The notes below the pieces were generated by a model. It was given only the letters and a program-made list of their open reading frames with translations, was not told the DNA's origin and made no database searches. From positions 1-12,740 of the forward strand of contig CANCLV010000027.1 in the NCBI GenBank assembly GCA_947378905.1: DNA of 12,740 bases. Reading direction: 5' to 3'. A program made the translations under genes and the position numbers. The number at the start of each line of letters is the position of its first letter. Within the stretch, counting starts at the first letter, position 1. The stretch is from Opitutia bacterium (GTDB taxonomy: Bacteria > Verrucomicrobiota > Verrucomicrobiia > Opitutales > UBA953). This document shows positions 6,474 to 12,740 of the stretch, piece after piece.

Positions 6474-7313
6474 ATGGAGTCCACACCAAGCCCGATGAGT
6501 GCTAAAGTTCATTTTAGGACTATCATCCTGTCGGATTTACATTTGGGCACCAAGGACGCTCAAGCTCGTGAGTTGCTCGAAGTTTTACGCGGCGTGCGCT
6601 GCCAAAAAATGATTTTGAATGGCGACATTATCGATCTCTGGTCGCTGCAAAGAAACAATTACTGGGGTCCCGCTCACACGGCGGTCGTTCGTCGACTTTT
6701 GAAGATGGCCGAGAAGGACGGTACTCAGATGATTTATCTACGCGGTAATCACGATGACTTTATTCGTCGACTCATCCCAATCAGCCTCGATCGGATTGAA
6801 TTAGCAGAAGAACATGTTCATGAAGCGGTGGATGGTAAAAAATATCTCTGCATTCATGGTGATGTGTTCGACACGGTCACTGCGAAGATGCGTTGGTTAG
6901 CGATTTTAGGCGATATTAGCTACCAAATGCTGCTCAATATCAATCGCTTCTATAATCGCTGGAGAGCTTGGCGTGGCAAAGAATACTTCTCACTTTCCCA
7001 GGCCATTAAGGGTAAAGTTAAGCAAGCGGTGAGTTTTATTTCACGCTTCGAAGAACATATTCAAACGCTCGCCCAACGCCGTGGATGTGATGGCGTGATG
7101 TGCGGACACATTCATAAAGCGGAAGATCGTATGATGGGTAAAGTGCGCTATTTAAATTCTGGTGATTGGGTTGAGTCCTTAACAGCGATTGTCGAAGAAA
7201 TGGATGGAACCATTCGAGTCGTTGATCGTGCGCAGCTCATGAAATTAATCGCGGCCCAACGCGAAGCTTACGAATTGCACAAAGCCAATCAGTTGGTTCA
7301 ATCGGTTTCATAA
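6474..7313 (+). CDS. LpxH-like metallophosphatase (UDP-2,3-diacylglucosamine diphosphatase family)
   Basis: A 279-residue cytoplasmic or membrane-peripheral calcineurin-type phosphoesterase. All metal-binding motifs of the family are present in order: DLHLG (21-25), NGDIIDLW (49-56), RGNHDD (90-95), HGD (128-130) and GHIH (211-214), the last in CDGVMCGHIHKAED. The helical insert between 135 and 200 (including the FEEHIQTLAQRRG stretch) is like that of LpxH-type enzymes (COG2908), which remove UMP from UDP-2,3-diacylglucosamine in lipid A synthesis. Many members of this broad group have no proven substrate, so true LpxH activity is not assured, and I give no symbol. An ATG at 6495 is an alternative start. 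A glycolipid-type glycosyltransferase follows 3 bases after the stop, which suggests a joint role in envelope lipids. Confidence 0.83.
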   Translation: MESTPSPMSAKVHFRTIILSDLHLGTKDAQARELLEVLRGVRCQKMILNGDIIDLWSLQRNNYWGPAHTAVVRRLLKMAEKDGTQMIYLRGNHDDFIRRLIPISLDRIELAEEHVHEAVDGKKYLCIHGDVFDTVTAKMRWLAILGDISYQMLLNINRFYNRWRAWRGKEYFSLSQAIKGKVKQAVSFISRFEEHIQTLAQRRGCDGVMCGHIHKAEDRMMGKVRYLNSGDWVESLTAIVEEMDGTIRVVDRAQLMKLIAAQREAYELHKANQLVQSVS

Positions 7314-7316
7314 TTC

Positions 7317-8405
7317 ATGAAAAAAATTATCCCCGTACTTTCCGCGGGCTTTGGCGAAGGACATAATGCAGCCGCCCGTGCTGTCGTTGCTGCGATTAAT
7401 CGAGAATCCCTCGGCGCAGAGGCAGAATTCCACGATATTTTTTTAGAGGCCTACGGACAAGAAAAAGCCCATAAACAAAGGGATAGTTATATTCAGGTGG
7501 CGAATCGTTTCCCGAAACTTTGGGGATGTATGTATGCAGCCTTACATTACCTCCCATTAGTTGAAATAAGTCTGCCATTTTTAGGCCCAGTGCGTCGTCG
7601 CCTCATGGAGTTATTAGATAGCACTCAACCACGAATTATTATTTCGGCCTATCCACTTTATAACTACCAAATCGAACGCCGTTGGAAACTTACCGACCCG
7701 GCTCGTCCTTACATTATCACCGTAGTGACCGATTCCGTTTCCGTGAATCGTGCCTGGCATCGCGCTTACTCCGATGTTTATGTGACGCCCAATCAAGCCA
7801 CCGCAGATGTGATGATTAAACAGGGTGTCGCAAAAGATAAAATTTTAGCATACGGATTTCCAGTGAGCGAAAAATTAGCTCCGCGCTCAAGTGCCAACCC
7901 CAGCGGTCGTCCGCGTGTTTTACTGATGTTAAATCCTGGTCGTAAAGATGCCGTGCAAATGGCCCGTGCGCTTTCTGAATTAGAAATCGATTTAACCGTG
8001 ACCGTAGGAAAAGACGCTGAATTTAAAGGTGCCGTTGAGGCCGCTGTAGCTGGTCGAGCTGAAGTCTTGGGCTGGACGGATCGTATCACGGAACTGATGC
8101 TTTCCAGTCATATTGTGATTTCTAAAGCTGGCGGAGCAACCACTCATGAATGTGTAGCTGCTGGCGTTCCGATGATTATTTCACAAGTGATTCCTGGGCA
8201 GGAATCCGGCAACGCTCGCCTGATTGTAGATCATGAAGCTGGATGCTTGGGGCTTACACCTGAAGCGATGAAATCCGCTGTCGCTTCGGCGTTTATTGAT
8301 GATTTTAAAATTTGGCGTCGCTGGAAAAAGAATGTCGATTCACTCGGCGATGCCCAAGGTGCCTCGCGTATCGCCCAATTAGTTAAAGAACGTCTCGCTC
8401 AATAA
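7317..8405 (+). CDS. GT28 glycosyltransferase of the MGDG synthase / UgtP type
   Basis: The 362-residue protein has the two Rossmann-like domains of GT-B enzymes. The N-terminal glycine loop with GFGEGHNAAA (11-20) matches the acceptor-side motif of monogalactosyldiacylglycerol synthase and the Bacillus diglucosyldiacylglycerol synthase. VVTDS (136-140) continues the N-domain, and ILAYGFPV (177-183) leads into the linker. In the C-terminal domain, SKAGGATTHE (269-278) and VIPGQE (291-296) form the nucleotide-sugar binding site, as in MurG and its relatives. No transmembrane segment is evident; such enzymes are peripheral at the inner membrane. It starts 3 bases after the metallophosphatase and is certainly in the same unit. 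Acceptor and sugar are unknown; MurG is unlikely because the N-terminal motif is of the diacylglycerol type. The stop abuts that of uvrC. Confidence 0.83.
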   Translation: MKKIIPVLSAGFGEGHNAAARAVVAAINRESLGAEAEFHDIFLEAYGQEKAHKQRDSYIQVANRFPKLWGCMYAALHYLPLVEISLPFLGPVRRRLMELLDSTQPRIIISAYPLYNYQIERRWKLTDPARPYIITVVTDSVSVNRAWHRAYSDVYVTPNQATADVMIKQGVAKDKILAYGFPVSEKLAPRSSANPSGRPRVLLMLNPGRKDAVQMARALSELEIDLTVTVGKDAEFKGAVEAAVAGRAEVLGWTDRITELMLSSHIVISKAGGATTHECVAAGVPMIISQVIPGQESGNARLIVDHEAGCLGLTPEAMKSAVASAFIDDFKIWRRWKKNVDSLGDAQGASRIAQLVKERLAQ

Positions 8406-9875
8406 TTATTTCCGACTGGCGAGGTGCAAAATAATTTTCTCAGCGATTTGCTCGCTCACCCCGTCGACTTCGGTGAGTTCTTCGCTCGTTGCTTTGCGGA
8501 TTTTTTGAATCGAACCAAAATGTTTTAAGAGGGCGTCGCGACGTTTGGGGCCCAAGCCAGGCATTTCATCTAAAATGGATTCACGTAGTTTTTGACTGCG
8601 TAAATCGGCATTAAAATCATTGGCGAACCGGTGTGCTTCGTCACGAATTCGCTGAAGCAAAGTTAACCCAATATCATGTCGAGGTAATTTGAGTTCTCGT
8701 CCGTCAGGAAAAACAATTGTCTCTTCACGCTTTGCTAAACCAATCAGTGGTGGTGGGCTCAGTTCGTGTTCTTTAAAGGCCGCCATCGCAGCTCCCACTT
8801 GTCCCAATCCGCCATCGATAATGATGAGTGCTGGAAAGGCCCGATGCTCCTCATGGAGGCGGGTGTAGCGACGACCGACCACTTCGCGCATGGAGCGAAA
8901 GTCATCATTCCCTTCAAAGGTTTTTATTTTAAATCTTCGGTAACCATTTTTATCCGGTCGCCCGTCGACAAATCTGACCATCGAAGCGACTGCGAGAGTT
9001 CCCGAAATATGGGAAATATCAAAACACTCAATTGTGGCGGGTATAACTTCTAATTCTAAAGTGTCTTTTAATTGATCGAGGGCATGAGTTTCATCTCGGC
9101 GGGGCAGGGGATTCTCGCGCAGAAACTTCCGAGATTTTTCGGTTGTCCGCTCTAAGGCATCGAGCAAGTCACGTAATTTTGCAGCGGTTTCATAGTCACG
9201 TTCGGCTGAAGCCTTTTTCATGTCTTCCGAAATTTGCTCAGTCCATTCATCCAGTTGGCCCTCTAAAAATTCGCAGGCACGTTGCACACGTTCGCCGTAT
9301 TCTTCGACAGTAACTTCATTGGGAAACTTTTGAATTTCAGCCCGAGCGTCATTAAATAATCTCCAGCGTCCATCAGGCAGTAGTTCCGGAGTTGTCTCTG
9401 CTAAAATAACACCGAATTTTTTTCGCATGGCCGTGAGAGTCCGACGGACGGCTTGTTGGTGCGGAAAGGGGCCATAATAGCGGCACGATTCGGTGGTGCG
9501 CATGCGCACGATGCGGAATCGGGGAATCGGGTCGGTGATATCGACGCGGATTTGCGGAAACTGTTTATCGTCGCGGAAAAGTATATTCCACTTCGGTCTC
9601 CAGCGCTTAATAAGTTTTCCTTCTAAAAGTAGGGCCTCGGTTTCACTTCGAACCTCATGCCATTCGAGATCTCGGACCCGATCCATCATCGCGGCCACTT
9701 TCGGGGCGAGTCGGGCTCGAGGCACAAAATAAGAGTCTAATCGTTTTTTAAGATTCTTAGCTTTTCCTACATAAATAACTAAGCCTGCAGCATCTTTCAT
9801 GAGGTATACCCCAGGGGTGCGAGGGGCTCGACGGGCCTTCGCTTTGGCAGAAAGTTCTTCGGGGTTGGTTTGCAT
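8406..9875 (-). CDS. uvrC: UvrC excinuclease subunit, shortened and lacking Fe-S cysteines
   Basis: UvrC makes both incisions around damage held by UvrB. The 489-residue protein is about 120 residues shorter than E. coli UvrC (610). Present are the GIY-YIG nuclease (PGVYLMKDAAGLVIYVGKAK, 21-40, and E80/E85 in SETEALLLEG), a UVR motif (about 224-245), the RNase H-like nuclease with D286 (CFDISH), D325 (GNDDFRSM), D354 (IIIDGG) and H415 (RDEAH), and a helix-hairpin-helix end (439-485). Two departures stand out. The stretch at 155-193 that normally holds four [4Fe-4S] cysteines has none (only C131, C201 and C284 in the whole protein). Only about 40 residues separate the UVR motif from D286, versus about 160 in E. 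coli, so a whole intervening domain is missing. The frame is intact, so this looks like a lineage variant rather than a broken gene. A GAGG 11 bases upstream is the only Shine-Dalgarno-like site in the window. Confidence 0.93.
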   Translation of the reverse strand: MQTNPEELSAKAKARRAPRTPGVYLMKDAAGLVIYVGKAKNLKKRLDSYFVPRARLAPKVAAMMDRVRDLEWHEVRSETEALLLEGKLIKRWRPKWNILFRDDKQFPQIRVDITDPIPRFRIVRMRTTESCRYYGPFPHQQAVRRTLTAMRKKFGVILAETTPELLPDGRWRLFNDARAEIQKFPNEVTVEEYGERVQRACEFLEGQLDEWTEQISEDMKKASAERDYETAAKLRDLLDALERTTEKSRKFLRENPLPRRDETHALDQLKDTLELEVIPATIECFDISHISGTLAVASMVRFVDGRPDKNGYRRFKIKTFEGNDDFRSMREVVGRRYTRLHEEHRAFPALIIIDGGLGQVGAAMAAFKEHELSPPPLIGLAKREETIVFPDGRELKLPRHDIGLTLLQRIRDEAHRFANDFNADLRSQKLRESILDEMPGLGPKRRDALLKHFGSIQKIRKATSEELTEVDGVSEQIAEKIILHLASRK

Positions 9876-9922
9876 TTCTGTGCAGGCCTCTTTTAGTAAC
9901 CTTATTGCCCCGTCACCCGCAA
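9876..9922. promoter_or_regulatory. Divergent promoter spacer between uvrC and cinA
   Basis: Only 47 bases separate the divergent start codons, so promoters for both genes must lie here or inside the opposite gene. No convincing LexA-type box or spaced -35/-10 pair is seen. On the minus strand GAGG precedes uvrC by 11 bases; nothing similar precedes cinA. Confidence 0.4.
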
Positions 9923-11203
9923 ATGGATTCCAATAATAAATGTCAGCGCGAAGTACTCGTTATCAATATTGGAAACGAATTGTTGGATGGTTTGAGGGAA
10001 AACGGCCATTTGCTTTGGCTGGGTGAACAATTAGCACGTCGCGGTTTACCCGTTACTCGCTCGGTTGTTTTGCGTGACGATGCTCACGAAATTTCTGAAG
10101 AGATAAAAAAATCTTGGGGCAAATATGATTTAATTGTGACGACGGGTGGACTGGGTCCGACTTCCGATGACCAGACTCGTGGATCCATCGCTAAGGTTTT
10201 AGGTTTGAAATTGAAACGCGTGGAGGCCGCTGAGAAAAATCTCGAGACACTATTTTCAAAAATCGGACGAAAAGTTTCGCCCGCTGATTTAAGTCAATGC
10301 ACGGTTCTGGAAGGCGGAGAGAGTTTGCCTAATCCTCGTGGTACTGCTCCTGGAATTTTTTATCGTGATGGACGTACGACCTTAGTGATGTTGCCTGGTC
10401 CGATTTTAGAACTTCATCCCATGTATGAAAATGAAGTCGTCCCGCGTCTTTGCTCGATTGGTTGTGCCTGTGATGGCGAAGCTTATGTGCAAGTGCGCAC
10501 CTTTGGAATTGGTGCTGTGCCATTAGAGAAAATTGTCCGCCCTTTAATTATCGAAGGCATGGATCTCACTTTTGGTACACATACCGGCATTGTAGACGCA
10601 CGCATTACTTCAGGAACAAGCGGTGCTTGTTCTCAAAAACTGTGCGAAGTGGCTAAGTCTATTCGCGATGCTGTGGGTGATGACTTTGTTTGCACGGGAC
10701 ACTCCTGTTTGGCCACCATTGTAGTCGAACAGTTACGCAGTATGGAGAAGACAGTTGCCTTAGCAGAATCTTGTACTGGTGGATTATTAGCCGATTCGTT
10801 TACCGATATTCCTGGAGCTTCAAAAGTTTTTGCAGGTTCCGCTGTTTGTTATAGCAATGATGCTAAGATAAATATTTTAGGAATTTCGGAGTGTCTTCTT
10901 GCTCAACATGGTGCCGTGTCGGCTGAGTGTGCTGAAGCGATGGCCGTCGCAGCTACGGAAAAATTCGGAACAGACTATGCTTTGTCGGTAACAGGCTTTG
11001 CGGGGCCCAGTGGTGGTACCGAAGATAATCCTGTAGGGACCGTTTTCATCGGCTATGCGAGCCCCACGGGTGTTTGGTCAAAGAAAGTTTTTATGCATGG
11101 TGATCGCGCTCAGGTTAAACTCCGTGCCGTCAATACTGCGCTGGATTGGATGCGTCGCCAGATTACTAAGTATGGTGTCGAAGACTATATTCGCGGGGCA
11201 TAA
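9923..11203 (+). CDS. cinA: CinA family nicotinamide nucleotide protein (NMN deamidase type)
   Basis: Taken from the ATG at 9923 (426 residues, normal length); a TTG at 9905 would add six residues. The N-terminal MoaB/MogA-like domain (COG1058) has GNELLDG (17-23) and TTGGLGPTSDDQTR (73-86). The C-terminal PncC-type domain has AESCTGGLLADSF (281-293), PGASKVFAGS (297-306), YSNDAK (310-315), HGAVSAECAEAMA (329-341) and TGFAGPSGGT (357-366). In other bacteria the protein hydrolyses ADP-ribose-type compounds with the first domain and deamidates nicotinamide mononucleotide to nicotinate mononucleotide with the second, salvaging NAD. The early GNELLDGLRENG departs from the usual GTELLLGxxxDTN wording, losing the DTN pair, so first-domain activity is less certain. 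It begins a plus-strand run with holA 36 bases on. No Shine-Dalgarno sequence is seen. Confidence 0.9.
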   Translation: MDSNNKCQREVLVINIGNELLDGLRENGHLLWLGEQLARRGLPVTRSVVLRDDAHEISEEIKKSWGKYDLIVTTGGLGPTSDDQTRGSIAKVLGLKLKRVEAAEKNLETLFSKIGRKVSPADLSQCTVLEGGESLPNPRGTAPGIFYRDGRTTLVMLPGPILELHPMYENEVVPRLCSIGCACDGEAYVQVRTFGIGAVPLEKIVRPLIIEGMDLTFGTHTGIVDARITSGTSGACSQKLCEVAKSIRDAVGDDFVCTGHSCLATIVVEQLRSMEKTVALAESCTGGLLADSFTDIPGASKVFAGSAVCYSNDAKINILGISECLLAQHGAVSAECAEAMAVAATEKFGTDYALSVTGFAGPSGGTEDNPVGTVFIGYASPTGVWSKKVFMHGDRAQVKLRAVNTALDWMRRQITKYGVEDYIRGA

Positions 11204-11239
11204 TATCTCCCTGACTAGAAATGCTATTGCCTCTCGTGG

Positions 11240-12382
11240 GTGACCAGTGAAATTAAGTGGGTGCCCGAATTTCTTGCAGTCATCTCCGGTAAAGACGAAT
11301 TCCTCGTCGAGGAAGACGCAGTTAAATTCTATCGCGAAGCCGTCAAGAAGGCTGGGAGTGATGCGGATACACAGATTATCTCGGCGCAAATCACTCGGGT
11401 AGAAGACGCCCCGTACATTGAGCGGGAATTTTCCGAGGCGATAGCCACGCTATCTATGTTTGGCGGGAAGAAAGTCGTTTGGCTGCGTAATTTAAATTGG
11501 ATGGCTGGTACCAAGCAGTCCGAATCGCCCGAGGTCAAAGAATCTTTGGCCCACATGCTCGATCTCGTCGCCAAGAGCAACGAGATGGTTTCAATTATTA
11601 TTTCCGCAGCACCTTTGGACGGTCGCCGCAAGGATCTTCAAGTTTTAAAATCAATCGCGAACGAATTTATTGTCCATAGTTTTGCAGCACCGAAGCCTTG
11701 GGAAAACCAAGGCGAACAAACCGTGATGCAAATCGCTAGGGTGACGGCTCTGTTAAAGAAACTCGGAGTTAAATTTGAATCTGATGTGCCTGAAGTTTTG
11801 GTGGGTAGAGTCGGTCAATCCACGCGCATGGTTTTAACCGAGGCAGAGAAACTCGCCATTTACGTAGGGCCAGGCGGAACCATAAAAGCTCGTGATGTAC
11901 TTTTCGTTGTGCCGCCTTTTGGTGAAGGAGAATTTTTTGAACCGATTGAAGCTTTTGCAGCTCGAGATTTAACTTGGGCTTTAGAATCCTTAGACCGCTA
12001 TTTTTTCAACGAAACTTCCTGTCGGCCCTTAATCGCAGCTTTGCATAATAGACTTCGTCTACTTATCCAGATTCGTTCCTTGGCCGATTCGGGTGATTTT
12101 AAACTGACGTCGTCTGGGATAGCTAAGGCACAATTTGAAGTCGCGGCGGGTCGACATGGCGCAACTTTTGGTTCGGCCGCAAAATCCTCCGCTAATGTTT
12201 TTTCGCAAAACCCTTGGTATTTAACGACCCAAGTGGCCCCGGCTGCCTTCCATTATACCTTAAGTGAATTGATTGATTTACAGTTAGCCTGCACCGAATG
12301 CTTCGATATTTCTAACTCGGGAGGGGACGACGAGGTCGCCCTGCGTGCCCTATTCTTGAGAGCGCTTGCCGTTCGCCGTTAA
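11240..12382 (+). CDS. holA: DNA polymerase III delta subunit
   Basis: The delta subunit of the clamp loader opens the beta sliding clamp and works with gamma/tau and delta-prime. The 380-residue product has the AAA+-like N-terminal domain start ISGKDEFLVEED (15-26), then the ATLSMFGGKKVVWL stretch (69-82) and the ISAAPLDGRRKD segment (121-132), and the helical C-terminal collar region containing FFEPIEAFAARDLTWALESL (232-251) and LIAALHNRLRLLIQIR (264-279). It is a little longer than the E. coli protein (343), with extra sequence after 285. The start is a GTG at 11240; a GTG at 11261 (residue 8) is a possible alternative and still keeps the domain. Sequence identity is low across this family, so the call rests on motif order. 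No Shine-Dalgarno sequence. purB follows 22 bases later. Confidence 0.85.
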   Translation: MTSEIKWVPEFLAVISGKDEFLVEEDAVKFYREAVKKAGSDADTQIISAQITRVEDAPYIEREFSEAIATLSMFGGKKVVWLRNLNWMAGTKQSESPEVKESLAHMLDLVAKSNEMVSIIISAAPLDGRRKDLQVLKSIANEFIVHSFAAPKPWENQGEQTVMQIARVTALLKKLGVKFESDVPEVLVGRVGQSTRMVLTEAEKLAIYVGPGGTIKARDVLFVVPPFGEGEFFEPIEAFAARDLTWALESLDRYFFNETSCRPLIAALHNRLRLLIQIRSLADSGDFKLTSSGIAKAQFEVAAGRHGATFGSAAKSSANVFSQNPWYLTTQVAPAAFHYTLSELIDLQLACTECFDISNSGGDDEVALRALFLRALAVRR

Positions 12383-12404
12383 AAATGATACGTCTCATTT
12401 GAAA

Positions 12405-12740
12405 ATGGATACCGACTTCGTTCCCAACGTTCTAGCTGATCGCTACGCCTCGGCAGCGATGAAGTCTATTTGGTCGACCCGTGGTAGAGTTGTTTTGGAA
12501 CGCGAGTACTGGATTGCGGTCATGAAAGCGCAAAGAGAATTGGGCTTGGATATTCCTGCTAATGCGATTGCGGCTTACGAAAAAGTAAAAGACCAAGTTG
12601 ATTTAGATTCTATTCGTCAGCGCGAAGAAACCACCCGTCACGATGTAAAAGCACGCATCGATGAATTTTGTGCTCTCGCCGGATTTGAACACGTGCACAA
12701 GGGGCTCACGAGTCGCGATTTAACTGAGTCAGTCGAGCAG
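12405..12740 (+). CDS. purB: Adenylosuccinate lyase, N-terminal part (runs off the window)
   Basis: The first 112 codons are present and the gene continues beyond base 12740. The enzyme acts twice in purine synthesis: it splits SAICAR to AICAR plus fumarate, and adenylosuccinate to AMP plus fumarate. Visible features are the start DRYASAAMKSIWS (12-24), the helix REYWIAVMKAQRELG, the ETTRHDVKARIDEF segment (75-88, with the family's conserved TRHDV) and KGLTSRDLTESVEQ (99-112, where TS(R/S)D contacts substrate). This last wording matches the PurB subgroup with HKGxTSRDLTE rather than the B. subtilis GLTSSDVVDT type. The catalytic serine loop lies beyond the window. The ATG at 12405 follows holA by 22 bases; no Shine-Dalgarno sequence. 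Confidence 0.93.
   Translation, partial: MDTDFVPNVLADRYASAAMKSIWSTRGRVVLEREYWIAVMKAQRELGLDIPANAIAAYEKVKDQVDLDSIRQREETTRHDVKARIDEFCALAGFEHVHKGLTSRDLTESVEQ

Noticed and set aside
11221..11250. Nine-codon open frame ending over the holA start, as a leader peptide
   Set aside because: Too short to separate from chance, without a ribosome site or attenuator hairpin.
1..12740. CRISPR arrays, tRNAs, insertion sequences, phage or toxin-antitoxin genes
   Set aside because: No spaced repeats, cloverleaf-like sequences, transposase or small toxin-like frames were found in either strand; the spacers are all short.

Overview
The window holds twelve complete or nearly complete protein genes plus two cut by the edges (counting the partial rlmI-like gene at the left and purB at the right). 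There are no tRNA, rRNA, CRISPR or insertion sequences that I can see. It looks like an ordinary chromosomal region of a Gram-negative bacterium with moderate GC. A lineage in the PVC group, especially Verrucomicrobiota of the Opitutae kind, fits the gene mix: a complex I segment without neighbours, a polysaccharide lyase, an unusual short UvrC and a CinA-HolA-PurB run. This is a judgement from general resemblance only and is not proven by any single marker.

Layout. Bases 5012 to 1 (minus strand) form one tight transcription unit: nuoB, nuoC, nuoD, nuoE and nuoF encode the quinone-proximal connecting part (B, C, D) and the NADH-input part (E, F) of complex I. They are followed 2 bases later by a ppnP-type nucleoside phosphorylase and then by the start of an RlmI-type 23S rRNA cytosine methyltransferase. 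nuoA is not upstream and nuoG is not downstream, so the complex I genes are split. A 137-base divergent spacer with an inverted repeat separates nuoB from an exported alginate/glucuronan-lyase-like enzyme on the plus strand (5150-6358). After a 115-base spacer with a strong inverted repeat comes a two-gene plus-strand unit (6474-8405): an LpxH-like metallophosphatase and a GT28 glycosyltransferase of the MGDG synthase/UgtP type, plausibly acting in envelope glycolipid metabolism.

The glycosyltransferase ends exactly where the convergent uvrC ends (stop codons abut at 8405/8406). uvrC (minus, 8406-9875) encodes a shortened excinuclease that keeps both nuclease active sites but lacks the usual Fe-S cysteines and the domain between the UVR motif and the RNase H-like nuclease. 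Divergent from uvrC by 47 bases is a plus-strand run: cinA (nicotinamide nucleotide repair / NMN deamidase type), holA (DNA polymerase III delta) and the beginning of purB (adenylosuccinate lyase).

No wholly new defence or mobile system is visible. The most notable points are the atypical UvrC, the near absence of Shine-Dalgarno sequences in front of every gene, the split complex I operon coupled to a nucleoside phosphorylase, a candidate leaderless promoter, and small palindromic elements in the spacers.
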